A stretch of 48,193 bases of DNA. Origin: Betaproteobacteria bacterium. GTDB lineage: Bacteria > Pseudomonadota > Gammaproteobacteria > Burkholderiales > Rhodocyclaceae. Under the pieces are notes generated by a model. The model was not told the origin of the DNA, searched no databases, and saw nothing but the letters and a program-made list of their open reading frames with translations. The stretch covers positions 21,875 through 70,067 of the forward strand of contig JACQYB010000021.1 of NCBI GenBank assembly GCA_016208415.1, given 5' to 3'. Position numbers and translations under genes: made by a program. Shown here piece by piece: positions 24,136-37,036 of this stretch. Each line of letters starts with the position of its first letter. The first letter of the stretch is position 1.

Positions 24136-25182
24136 GCGCATCACCAGCATGGGCTGGAGGTTCGCCGCCTTGCGGATGCGCTCGGCCACGCCACCCGCCT
24201 CCTCGGTGGATGCGAAGGGTCCGGCATGCAGGCGGTAACGGCCATCGTCGGGAACCACGTGCAATTTCCCCGACAGCCACGCCATGTCCCGCGCCAGCAT
24301 GGTGCGCAAGGACTCGGCGTTGCTGTTGCTGGCAAAGGCCCCCAGTTGCAGGAACACCCCCCTGGCGGCTGCGGATGGCTGCGAACGCCCGGCCGGCGAC
24401 ACGCCCGTTGACGCCAGCGCCGATGCGAACCGGCCGATGGGATCGGGATCGGCATCGCCCGCCGTCGAAGCCAGACGCAGGCCCACCGCCGGTCCGCTGC
24501 CGCCATCGGCTGCCGTCGCCTGCATCGATGGCGCCTCGGGAATGATGCTCTCCACCAGCAACTGCGCACTTCCCTGCCGGACGTAACCCAGCTTGAAGGC
24601 CGCAGCGTAGGACAGGTCGATCATCCGGCCCTTGTGGAAGGGGCCCCGGTCGTTGATGCGCACCACCACCGCCCGGCCGTTGTCCACGTTGGTGACGCGC
24701 ACATAGCTGGGGATGGGCAGCGTCGGATGGGCAGCGGACATGGCGTACATGTCGTAGCGCTCGCCGCTGGAAGTTTTCTGGCCGTGGAAGCGCTTGCCGT
24801 ACCAGCTCCCCACGCCGCGGACGCGGTAGGGCTTGAGGCCGGTGGACGGCACGTAGTCCTGCCCGAACACCGAATAGGGATTGTTGGCGAAGCGATGCAG
24901 CGGCTCGCTGCGCGGCTGGGCATCGGGAATGCCTTGGAGACCCTCGGGCGGATCATCGTCCGGGCCGTCGTCCAGGTAGTAGCCCCCGCGGCGGGGCAGT
25001 TCCAGCCGTGCCGTGGGCACCCTGGCGGCATCCAGCGCACGCGCGGGCGCGCGCAACACCGCCTCGGCCTGTGCAACGGCTGCCGCTTCGGCGGGTGGGG
25101 AAGGCCGCGGCGCCTGCGTGGCGCATGCGGCCACGAGCAGCGCTTGCGCGCCCAGCGCCCCGTACAGGGGGATGTTCCTCAC
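24133..25182 (-). CDS. rlpA: Septal ring lytic transglycosylase RlpA, lipoprotein
   Basis: A 349-residue protein with a lipobox ending LVAAC (Cys20), a proline-rich region, the RlpA double-psi beta-barrel (GVGSWYGKRFHGQKTSSGERYDMYAMSAAHPTLP, about residues 125-200, including RINDRGPF with catalytic Asp) and a C-terminal SPOR domain (about 275-349). RlpA cleaves denuded glycan strands at the septum; SPOR recruits it there. The start overlaps the rodA stop by 4 nt, so it belongs to the rod-shape operon. Confidence 0.93.
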   Translation of the reverse strand: MRNIPLYGALGAQALLVAACATQAPRPSPPAEAAAVAQAEAVLRAPARALDAARVPTARLELPRRGGYYLDDGPDDDPPEGLQGIPDAQPRSEPLHRFANNPYSVFGQDYVPSTGLKPYRVRGVGSWYGKRFHGQKTSSGERYDMYAMSAAHPTLPIPSYVRVTNVDNGRAVVVRINDRGPFHKGRMIDLSYAAAFKLGYVRQGSAQLLVESIIPEAPSMQATAADGGSGPAVGLRLASTAGDADPDPIGRFASALASTGVSPAGRSQPSAAARGVFLQLGAFASNSNAESLRTMLARDMAWLSGKLHVVPDDGRYRLHAGPFASTEEAGGVAERIRKAANLQPMLVMR

Positions 25183-26273
25183 TTCGGTACGAGCATGCGA
25201 TGGCGGTTGATGCTCAACAGAATACCGACTCCAAGGAAAAGTGTCACCAATGCCGTCCCACCGTAGCTGATGAAGGGCAACGGCACGCCGACCACGGGCA
25301 GCACGCCGCTGACCATCCCGATGTTGACGAAGGCATAGGTGAAGAAGATCAGCGTGACGCTGCCCGCCAGCAGGCGGGTGAACATGGTGGGGGCGTTACT
25401 GGCAATCATCAGGCCGCGCACGATGAGCGCCAGGTAGAGCAGCAGCAGCAGCAGGCTGCCCACCAGTCCGAACTCCTCGGCGAACACGGCCAGGATGAAG
25501 TCCGTATGGCGTTCCGGAATGAACTCCAGATGGGTCTGCGTGCCGTGCAGCCAGCCCTTGCCCAGGGCGCCGCCGGAGCCCACGGCGATGGTGGACTGGA
25601 TGATGTGGTAGCCGGCCCCCAGGGGATCGGAGGCCGGATCCAGCAGCGTCAGCACACGCCGGCGCTGGTAGTCGTGCAGCAAGGTCCACACCAGCGGCAG
25701 GCTCGCGCCCGCGGTCACCGCCAGCGCAAACATGACGCGCCAGCTCAGTCCGGCGAGGAAGATGACGTAGAACCCCGCCGCCAGCACCAGCATGGCGGTG
25801 CCCAGGTCGGGCTGGCGCACGATCAGCACCACCGGCACGGCGAGCAGCAGTGCCGCCACCCCGTAGTCGCGCAGCCTCAGGGTGGCCTCGCGCTGCTGGA
25901 AGTACCAGGCGAGCATCAGCGGCACGGCGATCTTCATGATCTCCGAAGGCTGGATGCGGGTGAACCCCACGTGCAGCCAGCGCCGCGCGCCCTTGCTGAC
26001 GTCGCCGAACAGCGCCACGGCAACCAGCAGCAGCACGCCCACGACATAGAGGGGGAGGGCGAAGCGCGCGAGCGCGGGCGGGCGGATCTGCGCCACCATC
26101 CACATCACGCCATAGGCCACGGCCATGTTCAGCAGTTGGCCCTTGAAGCGGGCGGGAGCATCCAGGGTGGCGCTGAACACCGCCGCCAGCCCCGCCGCCA
26201 TGAGCAGCCCGACGATGATCAGCAGCGGCCCATCCAGCCCGCGGGTGAGGCGATAGACGAAAGCGCTAATCAT
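25179..26273 (-). CDS. rodA: Peptidoglycan glycosyltransferase RodA
   Basis: A 364-residue SEDS protein with about ten membrane segments. FKGQLLNMAVAYGVMW, SKGARRWLHVGFTRIQPSEIMKI, RQPDLGTAM and the catalytic loop FIPERHTDFILAVFAEEFG are present, as is the C-terminal VPLPFISYGGT. It polymerises glycan strands for elongation with PBP2. The start was taken at ATG 26273, overlapping the mrdA stop by 8 nt; the longer frame adds a non-conserved 18-residue head. Confidence 0.95.
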   Translation of the reverse strand: MISAFVYRLTRGLDGPLLIIVGLLMAAGLAAVFSATLDAPARFKGQLLNMAVAYGVMWMVAQIRPPALARFALPLYVVGVLLLVAVALFGDVSKGARRWLHVGFTRIQPSEIMKIAVPLMLAWYFQQREATLRLRDYGVAALLLAVPVVLIVRQPDLGTAMLVLAAGFYVIFLAGLSWRVMFALAVTAGASLPLVWTLLHDYQRRRVLTLLDPASDPLGAGYHIIQSTIAVGSGGALGKGWLHGTQTHLEFIPERHTDFILAVFAEEFGLVGSLLLLLLYLALIVRGLMIASNAPTMFTRLLAGSVTLIFFTYAFVNIGMVSGVLPVVGVPLPFISYGGTALVTLFLGVGILLSINRHRMLVPK

Positions 26274-28224
26274 CGCGTACGCCCGGTGCTTCGTCGTTGT
26301 CGGCGCCGCGGGGCGCAACCGGCTCATCCTCCGGCACGCGGATTTCGCGTGCCGGTGCGTCGGTCAGCTTGCCCAGCAGGTAGTAGTCCAGCATCTGGCG
26401 CGCGATGGGCGCTGCGGAGCGCGCGCCGAAACCGCCGTTTTCCACCAGCACCGCCAGGGCAATGCGCGGTGCCTCCGCCGGGGCAAAGGCGATGTACAGC
26501 GCGTGGTCCCGGTGCTCCTGGCGAACCCTCGATTCCACGTACTTCTCGTTCTGCTTCATGGCCACCACCTGGGCGGTCCCGGTCTTGCCGGCCACGCTGT
26601 AGGGCACGCCGGCAAACGCCCGCGCACCCGTTCCCTCCTTGTTCACGCCCACCATCGCGCGCCGGATGACCTCCACGTTACGCGCGTCGAGCCCGATACT
26701 GCGCGCCGGCCCGGACTTCACCGCGACGCGCTCGCCGTCCCTCCCGCTGCCCACCTGCTGCACCAGATGCGGGCGATACACCACCCCGCCGGAGGCCAGC
26801 GTGGCCACCGCATGGGCAAGCTGCATGGGCGTGTAGGCGTTGTAGCCCTGGCCGATGGCCACGCTGATGGTCTCGCCGGCGTACCACTTCTGGCGGAAGC
26901 GTTTCAGCTTCCACGCCGACGACGGCAACACGCCCCGGCTCTCGCCCTCCAGATCCACGCCGGTGGGACTGCCAAAGCCGAACTGGGCCATGAACCGGGC
27001 GATGTTGTCGATGCCCATGTCGTGGCCGAGGGTGTAGTAATAGGTGTCGCAGGAATGCACGATGGAGGCGTACATGTCCACCAGCCCATGCCCGCCGACC
27101 TTGTCGTCGCGGAACTTGTGGCCGCCGAACCAGAAGAAGCCGGGGTCCGAGATGGCCTGCTGGGGCGTGCGCTTGCCCTGTTCCAGCGCCCCCAGCGCCA
27201 TGAAGGGCTTGAACGTCGAACCGGGCGGGTAGGCGCCGTTGAGGGCGCGGTTGATCATGGGACGGTCGGGGGAATTGTTGAGCGCATCCCAGCTCGCCGG
27301 GTCGATGCCGTCCACGAACAGGTTGGGGTCGAACCCCGGCATGCTCACCATGGCCAGGATGCCGCCGCTGCCGGGGTCTATCGCCACCAGGGCGCCGCGG
27401 CGCTCGCCGAAGGCCTTTTCGGCCACCTCCTGCAGCTTGAGGTCGAGGGTGAGCACCAGGTCGGTGCCCTGGCGTGCCGGGCTTCGCGCCAGCGAACGCG
27501 CGGCGCGCCCGCCGGCGTCGACTTCGACCTCCTCGTAGCCGGTCTCGCCGTGGAGCACGAACTCGTACTTCTGCTCCAGGCCCGACTTGCCGAAGACCTC
27601 GGTGCCGCGGTAGTTGGCGCTCTGCTCTTCGGTTTCGATGCGCGCCAGGTCGCGATCCGTCACCCGCCCGATATAGCCCAGCACGTGGGACGCCAGCGTG
27701 CCCTGGGGGTACTGGCGGAACAGCCGCGCCTTGACCTCCACGCCCGGAAAGCGGTAGCGGTTGGCGACGAAGCGCGCCACCTCCTCGTCGGTCAGGCGGT
27801 TGCGGATGGGCAGGCTCTCGAAGTTCCTGGTTTCTTCCATCAGCCTGCGGAAGCGGCGTCGGTCCTTGGGCTGGATGTCCACCAGCGTCGCCAGTTCGTC
27901 GATCAGTGCCTCCAGGTCGGGAGCCTTGCTGGGCGTGATTTCCAGCGTGTAGGCGGAGTAGTTGCGCGCCAGCACCACTCCGTTGCGATCCAGGATCAGG
28001 CCGCGGGTGGGCGCAATGGGCACCAGCGCGATGCGATTGTCCTCGGCGCGGGTGTGGTAGTAATCGTGGCGCAGGATCTGCAGATAGGCGAAGCGGGCCG
28101 CCAGCACGCCAAAGGCCACCACCACGACTCCCAGCGCCACCATGAGGCGGCCCCGGAAACGCCGCGACTCCTTTTCAGGATTGCGGAACTCCGTCGAGTG
28201 CATGCCGGCCAGTAGGGACGTCAT
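26266..28224 (-). CDS. mrdA: Penicillin-binding protein 2 (elongasome transpeptidase)
   Basis: A 652-residue class B PBP. Short cytoplasmic head, one transmembrane segment (about residues 30-50), pedestal domain to about 260, then the transpeptidase domain with the SxxK nucleophile in PPGSTFKPFMALG, SCD motif in IVHSCDTYYY and KTGTAQ. It cross-links new peptidoglycan in the elongasome with RodA, MreC and MreD. It overlaps mreD by 4 nt at its start and rodA at its end. Confidence 0.95.
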   Translation of the reverse strand: MTSLLAGMHSTEFRNPEKESRRFRGRLMVALGVVVVAFGVLAARFAYLQILRHDYYHTRAEDNRIALVPIAPTRGLILDRNGVVLARNYSAYTLEITPSKAPDLEALIDELATLVDIQPKDRRRFRRLMEETRNFESLPIRNRLTDEEVARFVANRYRFPGVEVKARLFRQYPQGTLASHVLGYIGRVTDRDLARIETEEQSANYRGTEVFGKSGLEQKYEFVLHGETGYEEVEVDAGGRAARSLARSPARQGTDLVLTLDLKLQEVAEKAFGERRGALVAIDPGSGGILAMVSMPGFDPNLFVDGIDPASWDALNNSPDRPMINRALNGAYPPGSTFKPFMALGALEQGKRTPQQAISDPGFFWFGGHKFRDDKVGGHGLVDMYASIVHSCDTYYYTLGHDMGIDNIARFMAQFGFGSPTGVDLEGESRGVLPSSAWKLKRFRQKWYAGETISVAIGQGYNAYTPMQLAHAVATLASGGVVYRPHLVQQVGSGRDGERVAVKSGPARSIGLDARNVEVIRRAMVGVNKEGTGARAFAGVPYSVAGKTGTAQVVAMKQNEKYVESRVRQEHRDHALYIAFAPAEAPRIALAVLVENGGFGARSAAPIARQMLDYYLLGKLTDAPAREIRVPEDEPVAPRGADNDEAPGVRDD

Positions 28225-28742
28225 AGCGGCCGGTTTTCATCCTTCTCCACCGGTTGCGCCTGGGGCCACAACAGCAGCATCGACAGGGCCGGCCAGATGA
28301 GCGCCCCCGAGAGGCTGGACACGAAGTAGCCCCAGCCGGGAAAGTGGGCACCGGCCGCCACGCGCACCACCACCATGAGGGCCTGCGCCAGCAGCAGCAG
28401 GGGCAGCACGTGCAGCGCCTGCTGCCAGTGGGTGAACCACAGCACGCGCCGCGACAGCGCCCGGGCGCCGAAGGCCACCGCCACATAGGCCAGCGGATGC
28501 TGGCCCAGCACCGCGCCATGGGCCACGTCCATGAAGAGGCCGAGCACGAAGCCGGGCAACATGCCGCTGCGCCGCGGCTCGCGCACGTTCCAGAACGCCA
28601 GCGTCAGCGCCACCCAGTCGGGCATCAGGGGCGCCACGCCCAGCGGCACGAGATTCAGCACCAGGGCGGCCAGCAGGCTGCCGACGATGAAGGACTGGCG
28701 CGCCGGCAGCAACAGCCGGGATGATCGGTTGTGTGTCTGCAT
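28221..28742 (-). CDS. mreD: Rod shape-determining protein MreD
   Basis: A 173-residue membrane protein with five or six hydrophobic segments; FIVGSLLAALVLNLVPLGVAPLMPDWVALTLAFWNVREPRRSGMLPGFVLGLFMDVAHGAVLGQHPLAY is the conserved MreD core. It links MreC to the elongasome in the inner membrane. It lies 3 nt downstream of mreC. Confidence 0.93.
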   Translation of the reverse strand: MQTHNRSSRLLLPARQSFIVGSLLAALVLNLVPLGVAPLMPDWVALTLAFWNVREPRRSGMLPGFVLGLFMDVAHGAVLGQHPLAYVAVAFGARALSRRVLWFTHWQQALHVLPLLLLAQALMVVVRVAAGAHFPGWGYFVSSLSGALIWPALSMLLLWPQAQPVEKDENRPL

Positions 28743-28745
28743 GGC

Positions 28746-29519
28746 CTAGCCCCCCTTGCCGCCAGGGCGCCGCGCTGTGGTCCGGCGCTGGGCCGCCGCG
28801 GGCGCCTCCTCCGCCGGAGGAGGGGGCGGAGATGCGCGCTTGCCGAGAACGAGCACCTGGGTGTTGCGCTCGACGCCCGCCGCCGGCAGGCACAGGATGC
28901 GGGCAAAGGTGAAGGTGGCGTCGCGATCGATCCGCGCCACCTTGGCCACCGGGAGGCCGGGCAGATACACGCCGTCCAGGCCGGAGGTCACCAGCACGTC
29001 TCCCGGCTGGACGTCCGCGTTGGCAGGCATGTAGCGCAACTCCAGCACACCCGGGCCGGCGCCGAACACCACCCCGCGCAGGCCGTTGCGCCCGACCTGA
29101 ACCGGCACCGCCTGGCCCTTGTCGCTGACGAGGGTCACCTCCGACTGCATGGTGTAGGCACGGGTCACCTGCCCGAGCACGCCCACCTCGTCCTTTTCCT
29201 GGGCAAGCTGGGCATAGCGCTGCTGCGCCAGCGACAGCTCGGTCTGGCGGCGGCGCAGCTCGTTGTTCTCTTCCTGCAGGGCGGTCACGCTGGCGAAGTA
29301 GTCGCCGGCCCGGGCCGACAGCGCCCCGGGCGAGCGGGCAAGCTGCTGCAGGGGGTAGGACAACAGCGCCACGCCCTGACGCATCAGGTCCAGATAGTGG
29401 TAGCGCAGATCCACCACGAACAGCGACAGCGACAGCGCGACGAAGAACAGCAGCCGCGCCAGCGGGGCGGGTCCGCGCTTGAAGAAGGGTGGGGGCTGGT
29501 GCTCGGTGGCGACAGGCAT
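28746..29519 (-). CDS. mreC: Rod shape-determining protein MreC
   Basis: A 257-residue protein with one N-terminal membrane anchor (LARLLFFVALSLSLFVVDLR), a coiled coil (about residues 75-105, EENNELRRRQTELSLAQQRYAQL) and the beta-barrel core (VTLVSDKGQAVPVQVGRNGLRGVVFG, YMPANADVQPGDVLVTSGLDGVYLPGLPVAKV). The C-terminus is Pro/Ala-rich and variable. It activates PBP2 from the periplasmic side. Confidence 0.94.
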   Translation of the reverse strand: MPVATEHQPPPFFKRGPAPLARLLFFVALSLSLFVVDLRYHYLDLMRQGVALLSYPLQQLARSPGALSARAGDYFASVTALQEENNELRRRQTELSLAQQRYAQLAQEKDEVGVLGQVTRAYTMQSEVTLVSDKGQAVPVQVGRNGLRGVVFGAGPGVLELRYMPANADVQPGDVLVTSGLDGVYLPGLPVAKVARIDRDATFTFARILCLPAAGVERNTQVLVLGKRASPPPPPAEEAPAAAQRRTTARRPGGKGG

Positions 29520-29638
29520 GCGGGACGGTCAGGCGGCTGGCTCAGGATCAAGGTACGCCGGGCGAGGCTTGGCGCAACAGCCAAGCCCGGCGAGATCCGG
29601 TTCAACCGAGAAGTGTAGCGTCCACCGGAGCATCGCCC

Positions 29639-32687
<3,049 letters not shown>

Positions 32688-32703
32688 CCGTGGGTGCGCT
32701 TCC

Positions 32704-33270
32704 GTGAACGCCGCCGTCCGGTCCCGCCGCACCTCCTGCGCTTTGCGCAGCGGCGCATTGCTGGCGCTGCTGAGCGCCCTTGCCGGCGGCTGCAGCGTGG
32801 CGCCCACCTTGCCTGAAGCGCCCGAAGCGGCACCGCCGGGGCGTGCGGAGACCCGCGACGAGGCCGCACGCCCCCCCGCCCGCCCGCCGCGCAAGCGCCT
32901 CGCCAAACCCGGCCCGATCCCCGAGCGGCCGCTCAACGTCAAGGCGCAGTGCCGCTTCCGGGATGAGACCGGCTATCAGGGCGCCCTGAATCTTGAGGTG
33001 GCCAACGCCCGGGTGTTGCAGTTCGAGGCCTCGGTGGACATCCCGCGTCGCGGCAGTTGCCATTTCTCGCTGACGGATTTCCGTCCCGTCGCCGCGCCCA
33101 ACCACCGCGTGAAGCTCGCCGCGCCGGGTTCGCGCTGCGTGGTCCACATGTGGGAGCAGGGCAACCAGGTAACGGTCGGTTTCAGCGACTGCCAGGACCG
33201 CTGCAGCGGCAACGCCTACCCCTACCTGTGGCCGCTGCTGGCCGACGCGGAGGATGGCACCTGCGGCTGA
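32704..33270 (+). CDS. Hypothetical lipoprotein between gatA and gatB
   Basis: A 188-residue frame with GTG start, an N-terminal hydrophobic segment and lipobox ALAGGC (Cys30). A Pro/Ala/Arg-rich linker (residues 35-75) precedes a folded part (about 80-188) with six cysteines (AQCRF, GSCHF, SRCVV, SDCQD, DRCSG, GTCG), so disulfides are likely. I do not recognise the family. It lies 16 nt after gatA, and its TGA begins a tandem 25-bp repeat array, so co-transcription with the gat genes is likely. Confidence 0.7.
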   Translation: MNAAVRSRRTSCALRSGALLALLSALAGGCSVAPTLPEAPEAAPPGRAETRDEAARPPARPPRKRLAKPGPIPERPLNVKAQCRFRDETGYQGALNLEVANARVLQFEASVDIPRRGSCHFSLTDFRPVAAPNHRVKLAAPGSRCVVHMWEQGNQVTVGFSDCQDRCSGNAYPYLWPLLADAEDGTCG

Positions 33271-33368
33271 GCCGCGGAGTCGGCGTCTTGACCGGGCCGC
33301 GGAGTCGGCGTTTCGACCGGGCCGCGGAACCGGCGGTGCAGCGGCGCCGCGCGGTCGGCGCTGCAACT
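33269..33368 (+). repeat. Tandem repeat, four units of 25 bp
   Basis: Units start at 33269, 33294, 33319 and 33344, with consensus GGGCCGCGGAGTCGGCG followed by TTTGACC-like sequence; the last two are more diverged. The array begins in the stop codon of the lipoprotein gene and ends about 30-50 nt before gatB. It is the same unit as at 9211-9285. Confidence 0.85.
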
Positions 33369-33416
33369 GAGCCGCCCCGTGCGGCGCAACACACTCACAT
33401 GAAAACGGAACGCCCC

Positions 33417-34862
33417 ATGAGCGCATCGAATTGGGAAGTCGTCATCGGGCTGGAGACCCACGCCCAGCTCTCGACCGTCTCCAAGATCTTCTCCGGCGCG
33501 GCCACCGCTTTCGGTGCCGCCCCCAACACCCAGGCCTGCGCGGTGGACATCGCCCTGCCCGGGGTGCTGCCGGTGCTCAACCGCGGCGCCGTGGAGCGCG
33601 CCATCCGCTTCGGGCTGGCCGTCGGTGGGCGCATCGCGCCGCGCTCGGTGTTTGCGCGGAAGAACTACTTCTACCCGGATCTGCCGAAGGGCTACCAGAT
33701 CAGCCAGTACGAGTTGCCGGTGGTCGGCGGCGGCAGTGTTTCCGTCCGTGTTGGCGACGAGGAGAGGACCATCCGGCTGACCCGCGCCCACCTGGAAGAG
33801 GACGCCGGCAAGTCCCTGCACGAGGACTTCCACGGCCGCACCGGCATCGACCTGAACCGTGCCGGCACGCCGCTGCTGGAGATCGTCTCCGAGCCCGAAC
33901 TGCGCTCCGCCGCCGAGGCCGTGGCCTATGCGCGCACGCTGCACGCACTGGTGCGCTGGATCGACATCTGCGACGGCAACCTGCAGGAGGGCAGCTTCCG
34001 CTGTGACGCCAACGTCTCGCTGCGCCGCCCCGGCGCACCGCTGGGCACGCGCTGCGAGATCAAGAACCTCAATTCCTTCCGCTTTCTGGAACGAGCCATC
34101 GAGTTCGAGGTGCGTCGCCAGATCGACATCCTCGAAGACGGCGGCAGCATCGTGCAGGAAACCCGCCTCTACGACCCGGACCGGGACGAAACCCGCTCCA
34201 TGCGCAGCAAGGAAGACGCCCAGGACTACCGCTACTTTCCCGACCCCGATCTGCTGCCGCTGGACATCGACGCCGGCTGGATCGATGCCGTGCGCACAAC
34301 CATGCCGGAACTGCCCGGCGCCATGCGCCTGCGTTTTCAGGAGCAGTACGGCCTGTCGGCCTACGACGCCGCCACCCTCACGGCGCAACGTGAGATCGCC
34401 CGCTTCTTCCAGGACACGCTGGATTGCGCCGGCGCCGAACTGGCAAAGCCCGTCGCCAACTGGATCCTCGGCGAAGTGTCGGCACGACTCAACCGCGAAG
34501 AACTGGACCTCTCCCGGGCACCGGTGGCCCCGGCACAACTGGCGGGCCTGGTGCGGCGCATCGCCGACGGCACCCTGTCCAACGCCCTCGGCAAGAAGGT
34601 GTTCGACGCGCTGTGGAACGGCAAGGGCGCCACAGCCGACGAGATCATCGAACGCCAGGCACTGAAGCAGATCACCGACGAGTCGGCGCTGGAGCGCATC
34701 ATCGACGAGGTGCTGGCCGCCAACCAGAAGTCGGTGGAGGAGTTCCGCGCCGGCAAGGAGAAGGCCTTCAACGCCCTCGTCGGCCAGGCCATGAAGGCCA
34801 CCCGCGGCAAGGCCAACCCCCAGCAGATCAACGACCTGCTGCGTCGCCGGCTGGGGAGTTGA
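33417..34862 (+). CDS. gatB: Aspartyl/glutamyl-tRNA amidotransferase subunit B
   Basis: A 481-residue GatB. Kinase-like domain: [53 protein letters not shown], and [10 protein letters not shown]. Helical and YqeY domains follow, ending [15 protein letters not shown]. It phosphorylates the tRNA-bound carboxylate and transfers ammonia. ATG 33417 fits the family; ATG 33399 would add MKTERP. It is separated from gatA by a lipoprotein gene and a repeat array. Confidence 0.95.
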   Translation: MSASNWEVVIGLETHAQLSTVSKIFSGAATAFGAAPNTQACAVDIALPGVLPVLNRGAVERAIRFGLAVGGRIAPRSVFARKNYFYPDLPKGYQISQYELPVVGGGSVSVRVGDEERTIRLTRAHLEEDAGKSLHEDFHGRTGIDLNRAGTPLLEIVSEPELRSAAEAVAYARTLHALVRWIDICDGNLQEGSFRCDANVSLRRPGAPLGTRCEIKNLNSFRFLERAIEFEVRRQIDILEDGGSIVQETRLYDPDRDETRSMRSKEDAQDYRYFPDPDLLPLDIDAGWIDAVRTTMPELPGAMRLRFQEQYGLSAYDAATLTAQREIARFFQDTLDCAGAELAKPVANWILGEVSARLNREELDLSRAPVAPAQLAGLVRRIADGTLSNALGKKVFDALWNGKGATADEIIERQALKQITDESALERIIDEVLAANQKSVEEFRAGKEKAFNALVGQAMKATRGKANPQQINDLLRRRLGS

Positions 34863-34916
34863 GCGCCCGCGGGGCGTGTGGCGAGCTAGCGCCCGAATGC
34901 AGCGCGGCGACCGGCG
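34860..34916 (+). repeat. Degenerate stop-codon-anchored repeat after gatB
   Basis: TGAGCGCCCGCGGGGCGTGT at the gatB stop, then a second poor unit starting TAGCGCCCG. It is weaker than the other members. Confidence 0.4.
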
Positions 34917-34955
34917 CCGTGCCGGCCCCGGGGTCCGTCGCCTGCGAGCGCAGGC

Positions 34956-35312
34956 TCACTCCATGCGTACCAGGGGACCGTGGATCTCGGCGCCGCGCGC
35001 GATCTCGATCGCGCGATAGTGGATGGTGCCGAACACCTGGGCCCGCGGATGCAGATCGATGCGTTCGGACGCGAAGATGTCGCCGACGATCTTGCCGTGG
35101 AGTGTGATCTTGCCGGCGCGCACCTCGCCCTCGATGCTTCCCTGATCGTCCACGACCAGTTGCGAGCCCGCCTCTTCGACGGCGATCAGGTTGCCTTTGA
35201 CGCGCCCGCTCAACTGGATCATGCCGCGGAATACCACGTCGCCGAAAATCTCCGTGCCGCTGTCGATGCGGGTGATGGAACGGTGGCCGCTGTCTTTCGA
35301 TTTCTCGAACAT
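34956..35312 (-). CDS. Bactofilin family cytoskeletal protein
   Basis: A 118-residue DUF583/bactofilin: ITRIDSGTEIFGDVVFRGMIQLSGRVKGNLIAVEEAGSQLVVDDQGSIEGEVRAGKITLHGKIVGDIFASERIDLHPRAQVFGTIHY is the right-handed beta-helix core with regular hydrophobic spacing. It has short N- and C-tails. Bactofilins polymerise without nucleotide and organise shape-related or stalk proteins at the membrane. No partner metallopeptidase is adjacent. It is convergent with gatB. Confidence 0.92.
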   Translation of the reverse strand: MFEKSKDSGHRSITRIDSGTEIFGDVVFRGMIQLSGRVKGNLIAVEEAGSQLVVDDQGSIEGEVRAGKITLHGKIVGDIFASERIDLHPRAQVFGTIHYRAIEIARGAEIHGPLVRME

Positions 35313-35589
35313 GGGTTTTTCCCTTTAGTGTCAGCGCCGGCCCACAAAGCCTTTGGCCGCGCTACCCGCACACCCCTGACAGGCGCCGGGAACAGTTGCA
35401 TCCCCAAGCGGCGAAGTCCGTGTATCGACTCGGGGGTGCTCAGACTTCGGGCTTACGCCGATTTGTCAAAAAGGATTATAGACACGACACCGCGGATAAA
35501 GACGGACGACGCGCAGGCCTTCGTGACCCAGCGCACCGCCCGTCCGTGAGACGGTTGGCAATGCCCTGCGCGGCACCGCCGGAGCGCGG

Positions 35590-36411
35590 CTATTGCTGCG
35601 TCGGAGCCGCCGGCTCGCGGGGCGACGCCTCGGGGCGGCGTTCCACGGTGAGTTCGAGGAAACGCTTGCGCTCCGCTTCGAAGCGCGAGCGGGTGGATTC
35701 GATTTCGGCGACCTTGCGCTCGACCACGGTCTCCAGGGTCTGGAGTTCCGACTCGATCTCGCGCAGCGAAATCTGCACCTCCATCGGCGGTGCGGAGCGC
35801 CCGGCGGCGGGGGGGTGTGCCCCCACGCTCGTCGTGAGACCGCCTCGCTGCCCCCCCGGGGGGCTAGCCCCGCCTTGGGGCGGCCCGGCGGCGGGGCTAC
35901 GCGCATGCAACTCCTGTTGCCGTGCCTTCAGGATGCGCTGTCGGGCGCGGGCATCGTCGAGGGCCTGCTGCTGCAGGCGCAGCGTCCGGTCGCGCTGGGC
36001 ATCCAGGTCGGCCACCGTGCCGTAGCTTGCCAGCAGGGCCTCATCGCGCCGGAGCCGCTCACGCCGCAGCTGCTCCTCGACGGCGCGACGCTGCTGCACC
36101 TCGGCCTCGCGCGCCCTCTCCACGGGTGACAGGGGCGCCGCGTGGCGGCGCAGCGTCAGTCCGCGCTCGTCGAGTTCGCGGTACGCGCGCCCATAGCAGG
36201 CCGCCGGCAGCACGTCGCCGCACATCTGGCGCCCCTGGGCGTCCTGGCAGCAGTAGGTTACGGCGGACCACGCGGGCCATGCCCACGTCGCCCCGGCAAC
36301 GACGAGGATACTTGCGCCGGCGGCACACAAACGCCGATTGCGCCGCCTTGGCAGCGCACGGGATGATGACGCGGCAAGAAGCCGACGCACCCCGCTAAGG
36401 CGCAATTCCAT
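35590..36411 (-). CDS. DUF4124-like, coiled-coil protein with repeat insert
   Basis: A 273-residue protein. One hydrophobic segment at about residues 28-50 serves as a signal or anchor, then [34 protein letters not shown], a DUF4124-like Cys-containing region. Long coiled coils follow (about residues 95-170 and 210-260). Between them about 35 Pro/Gly residues are encoded by the GC-rich element at 35811-35895, an insertion that keeps the frame. Function unknown; probably periplasmic. Its start overlaps the pyrE stop by 17 nt. Confidence 0.75.
   Translation of the reverse strand: MELRLSGVRRLLAASSSRALPRRRNRRLCAAGASILVVAGATWAWPAWSAVTYCCQDAQGRQMCGDVLPAACYGRAYRELDERGLTLRRHAAPLSPVERAREAEVQQRRAVEEQLRRERLRRDEALLASYGTVADLDAQRDRTLRLQQQALDDARARQRILKARQQELHARSPAAGPPQGGASPPGGQRGGLTTSVGAHPPAAGRSAPPMEVQISLREIESELQTLETVVERKVAEIESTRSRFEAERKRFLELTVERRPEASPREPAAPTQQ
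35811..35895. repeat. GC-rich dispersed element, copy in the DUF4124-like gene
   Basis: GGGGGGGTGTGCCCCCACGC, then GCTGCCCCCCCGGGGGGC and CCTTGGGGCGGCCCGGCG. It is the same element as at 48002-48114 and is translated as a Pro/Gly-rich insert. Confidence 0.8.
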
Positions 36412-37036
36412 AACGCTCCCGGTAGGCGCGCACCGCGTCCAGATCCGCCGCGTGGAACGGATCGGCAGCCAGCCAGGCGACGAGGTCGGTGAGCCGGGCC
36501 ACGCTCACCACCGCAATGCCGTAGCTCGCCTCGACTTCCTGCACCGCCGAGAACGCGCCGGTGCCGCGTTCCTGGCGGTCCAGCGCGATCACCACGCCAC
36601 ACGGTTCGGCGCCGGCGGCGCGGATGAGTTCCACGGACTCGCGCACCGACGTGCCGGCGGAGATCACGTCGTCCACGATCAGCACCCGCCCGGAAAGCGC
36701 CGCCCCGATGAGGCTGCCGCCCTCGCCATGGTCCTTGGGTTCCTTGCGGTTGAAGCAGAAGGGCACGTTGCGCCCCTCCCGCGCCAGGGCGATGGCCGTT
36801 CCGGCCACGAGGGGAATGCCCTTGTACGCCGGCCCGAAAAGCATGTCGAAGGGCAGGGCGGATCCGGCGATGGCGCGGGCATAGAAGGTGCACAGCCCGC
36901 CCAGCGACGCTCCGTCGTTGAACAGCCCGGCGTTGAAGAAATAGGGCGACAGCCGCCCGGCCTTGGTGACGAACTCGCCGAACCGCAGCACCCCCTGCCG
37001 GCAGGCGAATTCAATGAACTCCTGGCTGAGACCCAT
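36395..37036 (-). CDS. pyrE: Orotate phosphoribosyltransferase
   Basis: A 213-residue OPRTase: [52 protein letters not shown] flexible loop and the PRPP loop [17 protein letters not shown]. It makes OMP from orotate and PRPP in pyrimidine synthesis. It is far from pyrRB here. ATG 37036 is the family start. It is on its own strand run with the DUF4124-like gene overlapping its end. Confidence 0.96.
   Translation of the reverse strand: MGLSQEFIEFACRQGVLRFGEFVTKAGRLSPYFFNAGLFNDGASLGGLCTFYARAIAGSALPFDMLFGPAYKGIPLVAGTAIALAREGRNVPFCFNRKEPKDHGEGGSLIGAALSGRVLIVDDVISAGTSVRESVELIRAAGAEPCGVVIALDRQERGTGAFSAVQEVEASYGIAVVSVARLTDLVAWLAADPFHAADLDAVRAYRERYGIAP

Noticed and set aside
26503-28215. A 570-codon plus-strand frame
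   Set aside because: It is the mirror of mrdA on the opposite strand, with no motif and biased composition; mrdA is unambiguous.
35425-35445. Stop-anchored repeat at GGGGGTGCTCAG
   Set aside because: No gene ends at this TGA on the minus strand and the hairpin arms do not pair; kept out of the family.
36107-36135. Another copy of the hairpin repeat (CTCCACGGGTGACAGG)
   Set aside because: It lies within a coiled-coil coding region, is not at a stop codon and matches only part of the unit, so chance similarity is sufficient.
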